Source: Thiobacillus sp. (GTDB lineage: Bacteria; Pseudomonadota; Gammaproteobacteria; Burkholderiales; Thiobacillaceae). From it: a stretch of 10,000 nt of DNA. Shown piece after piece: positions 6,299-10,000 of the stretch. Both the position numbers and the translations under genes were made by a program. Under the pieces are notes generated by a model. It was given only the letters and a program-made list of their open reading frames with translations, searched no databases and was not told where the DNA came from. The first letter of the stretch is position 1, and every line of letters begins with the position of its first letter. The stretch lies in NCBI GenBank assembly GCA_020217265.1, contig JAIWOS010000154.1, forward strand, positions 1-10,000, in the 5' to 3' direction.

Positions 6299-7993
6299 AT
6301 GACACGTTACGCCTATCTGTTCGAGGCACGCTCGATCCAACAGTACATTCTCGCCTCGGGCCGGCTGGCGGAGATGGTCGGCGCGAGCAAGATCATCGAC
6401 GCCCTGACTGACGAGACACTCGGTGCTGCTTTAGAAAGCCTCGGTTTCCGTGAAAACAAGAACGAGCTTCCCCAGGATGCCAGCGGCATTGCGTTCTCGC
6501 GGCGCGAGGGGGGTGTTTTCGTCACGTTTCTCACTGACGGCATTCAGGCTGCGCGCCTGCGCGCATTGTGGACTCTGGTCGTTCAGAGCGTGGCGCCGGG
6601 ACTGGAATGGGTCGACGCTCTCACCTCGGGCGAAACCTTCCGGGATGCGGTTGATTCTGGGTACAGGTCGCTGGCGGCGCGACGCAATCTCCCGGCCGTC
6701 CATTTGCCGGAGTCGACACCTTTCACGCGCATTGCGCCACGGACCGGGGAGCCGGCCGCCAAGCGCGCAAAGCGCAACGAATGGCGCGACGCGCCTGGGG
6801 TGCTCAAGCATGAAGCCAGCAAAACGGATTCGTCACTGCGGCTCAAGTTCCTGCCGGAGGAGTGTCACAGTGAATACAGTCGTTACGTATTCCCACGCGA
6901 ACTGACCCCCGAGGACGAATCCAGCGAGCACGCCTTCCCATTCCTCGGTGCGGACCGGAATGTCGCGGTCATTCATGCCGACGGCAATGGGCTGGGACTC
7001 ATCCTGAACGCGCTCAAGGCGGAGCTTCAGAGAAATGGCATCGACGATGCCCAATACCTGTCCGTCTATCGTGGTTTCTCCGATGCCGTTCGTGACGCTA
7101 CCCGGAACGCCGCCCGTCTGGCGACGGACAGGGCCCTTCTCCCTCACGCGCGCATATCTGGCAATATCCGCACACTGCCTGCGCGCCCCCTGGTACTCGC
7201 CGGTGACGACCTCAACATCATCGTTCGTGCCGACCTCGCGCTCGACTACGCGAAGGTGTTTCTCGATGCGTTCGAGAGCGAGACTGCTCAGGCGCTCAGC
7301 GTCTGGAAGTCCAGCGCGCTCGGCGGCCTCTCGATCCCGGGGCTGCCGGAGCGCCTCACTGCATGCGCGGGCATCGTCTTCTGCGGTGCCAACCAACCCT
7401 TCGCCAGCGCCTACGCCCTGTCCGAGGCGCTGTGCAAGGCGGCCAAGCAACAGGCGGCTCAACACAAGGTCGGCGATCTGAAGCCGGGCGGATTCATTTT
7501 CCACCGGGTCACCACCAGCTTCATCGAAGACTGGAACGATGTTGTCAGCGAGACGCTCACTGTCCGGGCGGGACAGTTGGAGGCCCGCCTCAGCCTCGGC
7601 CTCTACGGTGTGGGTGTCACCGCGAGCCAAGCCGGCCTCCCCGCCTGGACGCACCTAGAACAGCTCAAGGACATACTGTCCTGCGCGACGCTCGCCCGCG
7701 GCCCCGTGCGGGAATTGATGCTGCTCATGTATCAGTCCCCGGAAATCATGCGTCAGCGCTATGCGCGCTGGCGCGAAAACCTCATCAAGTCCGGACCGGG
7801 CGGGAGCCGTCAACTTGCCCAAATCGACAAGATCCTGGTCGAGCTCGGGGTCAAGGCACCCCATGTCACACCGTTTACCGACGACCCGATCCATCCTGCC
7901 ACCCCACTCGGTGACGTCGTCAGCCTGTTGCCCATATACCGCCGAACCGTATCTGACGTCGCTCCAGCCAGCAGAATGGAGAGCCTCGCATGA
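6299..7993 (+). CDS. cas10: Cas10, type III CRISPR effector large subunit (HD-less)
   Basis: 564-residue signature protein of type III CRISPR systems. On target RNA binding, Cas10 palm domains convert ATP to cyclic oligoadenylate. The protein begins directly with the first palm/cyclase-like region (ARSIQQYILASGRLAEMVGA, 10-29, the SIQ segment seen in Cmr2/Csm1); there is no N-terminal HD nuclease domain and no HD motif. The second palm carries HADGNG (226-231; D228 a probable metal ligand) and LAGDD, with A301-G302-D303-D304 in place of the usual GGDD. The two aspartates are kept, and the related AGDEF form is active in some diguanylate cyclases, so activity is likely. After it come CAGIVFCGANQPF and the AYALSEALCKAAKQQA helix typical of the palm, then a helical C-terminal domain (about 440-564). 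No CxxC zinc pair is visible. The start is six bases after the CARF gene with only a weak GAAAG; the stop overlaps the next gene by ATGA. Without HD, DNA cleavage by this subunit is not expected. Confidence 0.92.
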   Translation: MTRYAYLFEARSIQQYILASGRLAEMVGASKIIDALTDETLGAALESLGFRENKNELPQDASGIAFSRREGGVFVTFLTDGIQAARLRALWTLVVQSVAPGLEWVDALTSGETFRDAVDSGYRSLAARRNLPAVHLPESTPFTRIAPRTGEPAAKRAKRNEWRDAPGVLKHEASKTDSSLRLKFLPEECHSEYSRYVFPRELTPEDESSEHAFPFLGADRNVAVIHADGNGLGLILNALKAELQRNGIDDAQYLSVYRGFSDAVRDATRNAARLATDRALLPHARISGNIRTLPARPLVLAGDDLNIIVRADLALDYAKVFLDAFESETAQALSVWKSSALGGLSIPGLPERLTACAGIVFCGANQPFASAYALSEALCKAAKQQAAQHKVGDLKPGGFIFHRVTTSFIEDWNDVVSETLTVRAGQLEARLSLGLYGVGVTASQAGLPAWTHLEQLKDILSCATLARGPVRELMLLMYQSPEIMRQRYARWRENLIKSGPGGSRQLAQIDKILVELGVKAPHVTPFTDDPIHPATPLGDVVSLLPIYRRTVSDVAPASRMESLA

Positions 7994-8598
7994 ACCAGCG
8001 GACGCTGTTGGTCGAGTTTCATGAACTCTGGCACGTCGGAAGCGGCCGTGGCCGCGGTACCCACCTCGATGCCGTCGTCGATCGTGACGAATCCGGGCTG
8101 CCCTACGTGCCCGGGCGCATGCTCAAAGGCGTCCTGCGGGAAGCGGCCGAGCGTGTTGCGAACTGGTGTCCTGCTGCCCCGGCACATGCCGCCACGCTGA
8201 CGCAGCTTTTCGGCGCGCGTCCGGGTGACAGAAGCGGCGAAGCGCCGCTCGAGGCCTGCGCTCCCGGCACCCTTCACGTGAGCGACGCGCGCTTGCCGGC
8301 GGAGGTAGCCAAGTGGCTCGCCTCCGAAGCAGGAGAGCGATATAGGGAGCGGCTGTTCCGCGAGCACTTCTCGACGGCGATCGACCACGAGACTGGCACG
8401 GCACGAGAGTCGTCACTGCGCGGCATCGAAGTGGCCGTCCCCATGACGCTCGAGGCCGAAATTCGCGTTGCCCCCCTCGACAGTGCCGAGGGCGGGTTTG
8501 AACTGCTGGCCCGTGCCCTGCCGCTCGTCCGGGCGCTTGGTGCGCACCGCACGCGAGGTCTGGGACGCGTCTCCCTCGCCTTCAAGGATGAAGCATGA
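7990..8598 (+). CDS. Cas7-like RAMP protein (Csm3 group), type III effector backbone
   Basis: 202-residue RAMP-superfamily protein, expected to form crRNA-binding backbone of the effector. N-terminal features match Csm3/Cas7: LWHVGSGRGRGTHLDAVVD (13-31), then LPYVPGRMLKGVLRE (37-51), the PyIPGssLKG-type motif. The middle carries TAIDHETGTARESSLRGIE, like the Tx-IDxxTGtAk...sLr.E stretch of Csm3 and Cas7. The C-terminal glycine-rich loop is GAHRTRGLGRV. D27 sits where Csm3 has its catalytic aspartate (D33 in studied Csm3), so target RNA cleavage is likely; this alignment is by eye. ATG overlaps the cas10 stop and is preceded by GGAGAG at 7978-7983; the stop overlaps the next start by ATGA. Slightly shorter than usual Csm3. 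It could be named csm3 or cas7; I give no symbol because the subgroup cannot be settled by eye. Confidence 0.85.
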   Translation: MNQRTLLVEFHELWHVGSGRGRGTHLDAVVDRDESGLPYVPGRMLKGVLREAAERVANWCPAAPAHAATLTQLFGARPGDRSGEAPLEACAPGTLHVSDARLPAEVAKWLASEAGERYRERLFREHFSTAIDHETGTARESSLRGIEVAVPMTLEAEIRVAPLDSAEGGFELLARALPLVRALGAHRTRGLGRVSLAFKDEA

Positions 8599-10000
8599 AG
8601 CACCTACTGACCCTTGACCTTGAGCTGCTCGACGAAATCGTCATCAGCCGCAACAGCGCCACCACGGGGCAGCATCGGTGCCTGCCGTACATCCCCGGTT
8701 CCGGTCTTCTCGGCGCGGCTGCATCCCGACTCTATGACGAGACCGACAACCGCATGTACGACATCTTCCATTCCGGGCAGGTGCGCTTCGGTGACGGCAG
8801 ACCGGTAGCCCACGGGCAGCTCGCCTCCTGGCCAGTCCCGTTCGCCTGGCATGGCGACAAGGGAGGTGAAGCCACCCACGACCATGATCGGTGGCTTGCA
8901 GCAGGCATTTTCAGCTTTGTCGCTGCCGGCGTTGCGGCGAGCGGTTTCATTCAGCCGCAGCAGATTCGCGAGGGATTCGTCAGCGAGACCGGTGAACGCA
9001 TCCGTCCGAAGACTCGATATCGAATGAAAACGGCTATCGATCGTCGTACCGGAGGCGCAGCCGAAAGCCAGCTGTTCGGCTACGAGGCGCTTGCCCGCGG
9101 GCAGCGTTTTCGCGCCACGATCCGGTCCAATGATGCCGCGCACCTCGAATCTTTGCGCGCCTGCCTGAATGACGTGATCCACCTTGGCAGATCGCGGTCT
9201 GCGCAGTACGGACGTGTCAGAGTGTCGACTTCGGCCGTTGCAACTGCCGCACCGGCATTCCTTCCGGTGGCCTTGCTCGACGGGGCCCCTCACCTGGTGC
9301 TCTGGCTGGCGTCCGACCTTGCCGTCCGAAACACCGAAACGGGCATGCCCACCTTGACGCCAACGCTCCACGACCTGGGACTGGCGGATCTCGTCGGCGG
9401 GTCGCCCGCGCCCGGAAGAACGTTCGTGCGGACACGCCGATACATCCCCTACAACGCCAGGCGAGGCTCCCACGACCTTGAACGCCAGGTCATCGTTGCC
9501 GGAAGCGTTCTCTGCTACCGACTGCATGAGCCTCCCGCGCCGGAAATTGCCGCGCGCCTTGCAGCTCGCCTTGCCGATGGCCTCGGCGAGAACCGCGAGG
9601 CAGGGCTCGGCGATGTCGTCCTCGACCCGATTCTGGAGCAACTGCTGCTCTCGCCGCACCCCGTCTTCACGCCGTTGGCTGCACCCGTCCGGGTCCAATC
9701 CGTCCCCGAACCCTCACACCCCCTTATCGCGTGGCTCCGGGCAGGAGAGGAACGCGACGACGCCGAGACATCAGCCAACCGATGGGCCGAGCGCAAGCTG
9801 GCGGCGCTCGTACGCGTGTGCGACTCCGCTCGTCAATACAACGGGATCGCGGCCGACCTCGCGTGCGGACCGACTGCAGCGCAATGGGGGCGCGTGCAGG
9901 AGGCTGCCATCGCGCATGGGGAACGGACGGCGCTGCTGAACGCTCTCGTGGGAACGGACGCTGCCCCTGCCGGCGCAGACTCTGCCATCTGCAAACCCAA
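8595..10000 (+). CDS. csx10: Csx10-like RAMP protein (Cas5-type subunit of subtype III-D), C-terminus beyond window
   Basis: At least 468 codons, open to the end of the window with no stop. The start ATG overlaps the previous stop and follows AAGGA at 8584-8588. The N-terminus resembles the Csx10 pattern: ISRNSATTGQHRCLPYIPG (17-35), then GSGLLGAAASRLYD. Two RAMP-like units are visible: HLGRSRSAQYGRVRV (196-210) ends the first, and GLGENREAGLGDVV (329-342) is the glycine-rich loop of the second. Near the end GPTAAQWGRVQEA resembles the S-x-x-QWGRLR stretch seen near the end of Csx10 proteins. In subtype III-D, Csx10 probably acts as the Cas5-like subunit that caps the effector and holds the crRNA 5' handle. 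Gene order cas10, cas7-like, csx10 matches the III-D locus of Synechocystis as I recall it. It might instead be another fused RAMP; the family call is less certain than the superfamily. Confidence 0.75.
   Translation, partial: MKHLLTLDLELLDEIVISRNSATTGQHRCLPYIPGSGLLGAAASRLYDETDNRMYDIFHSGQVRFGDGRPVAHGQLASWPVPFAWHGDKGGEATHDHDRWLAAGIFSFVAAGVAASGFIQPQQIREGFVSETGERIRPKTRYRMKTAIDRRTGGAAESQLFGYEALARGQRFRATIRSNDAAHLESLRACLNDVIHLGRSRSAQYGRVRVSTSAVATAAPAFLPVALLDGAPHLVLWLASDLAVRNTETGMPTLTPTLHDLGLADLVGGSPAPGRTFVRTRRYIPYNARRGSHDLERQVIVAGSVLCYRLHEPPAPEIAARLAARLADGLGENREAGLGDVVLDPILEQLLLSPHPVFTPLAAPVRVQSVPEPSHPLIAWLRAGEERDDAETSANRWAERKLAALVRVCDSARQYNGIAADLACGPTAAQWGRVQEAAIAHGERTALLNALVGTDAAPAGADSAICKP

Noticed and set aside
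8604..9698. 364-codon minus-strand frame opposite the csx10-like gene
   Set aside because: The plus strand stays open from 8595 to the window end and shows RAMP motifs; the minus frame has none.

Overview
The window looks like chromosomal DNA of a GC-rich betaproteobacterium, perhaps of the Rhodocyclales/Nitrosomonadales type. This rests on high GC and on the block of paired M16 peptidases divergent from ftsY-ftsE-ftsX, which is common in beta- and gammaproteobacteria. The first CRISPR gene also belongs to a family named after Nitrosomonas europaea NE0113. Taxonomy is inference; no rRNA or species marker is present.

Layout. (1) 1-2089, minus strand: two overlapping M16 peptidase genes. The first is complete and has an intact zinc site. 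The second is cut by the window edge and has lost all three residues of the HxxEH motif, so the pair looks like one active and one inactive subunit in the periplasm. (2) 2167-4747, plus strand: ftsY, ftsE and ftsX, joined by 4-base ATGA stop/start overlaps. They encode the SRP receptor and the ABC pair that controls septal peptidoglycan hydrolysis. (3) 4748-5077: a 330-base stretch without a convincing gene. It holds a likely terminator, a half-site identical to one arm of the CIRCE heat-shock operator, some short repeats and the ribosome binding site of the next operon. The heat-shock sigma factor gene rpoH often follows ftsX in proteobacteria and is not here. (4) 5078-10000, plus strand: a tightly packed type III CRISPR-Cas effector operon. 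It runs from a CARF protein of the NE0113 family, through an HD-less Cas10 with an AGDD cyclase motif and a Cas7-like RAMP, to a large Csx10-like RAMP that leaves the window.

How the CRISPR genes should work together. Gene order (cas10, cas7-like, csx10-like) and the missing HD domain point to subtype III-D. By analogy with studied type III systems, Cas7- and Cas5-type subunits would bind a crRNA and its RNA target. Cas10 would then make cyclic oligoadenylate through its palm site. The CARF protein would bind that messenger and either degrade it or pass on the signal. No HEPN motif is visible in the CARF protein. No array, cas1, cas2, cas6 or small-subunit gene lies in the window, so those parts must be further downstream or supplied in trans.

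The most interesting features are the CRISPR cassette sitting where rpoH is usually found, the drop in GC at its start, the HEPN-less CARF protein as first gene, and the compact AGDD Cas10.
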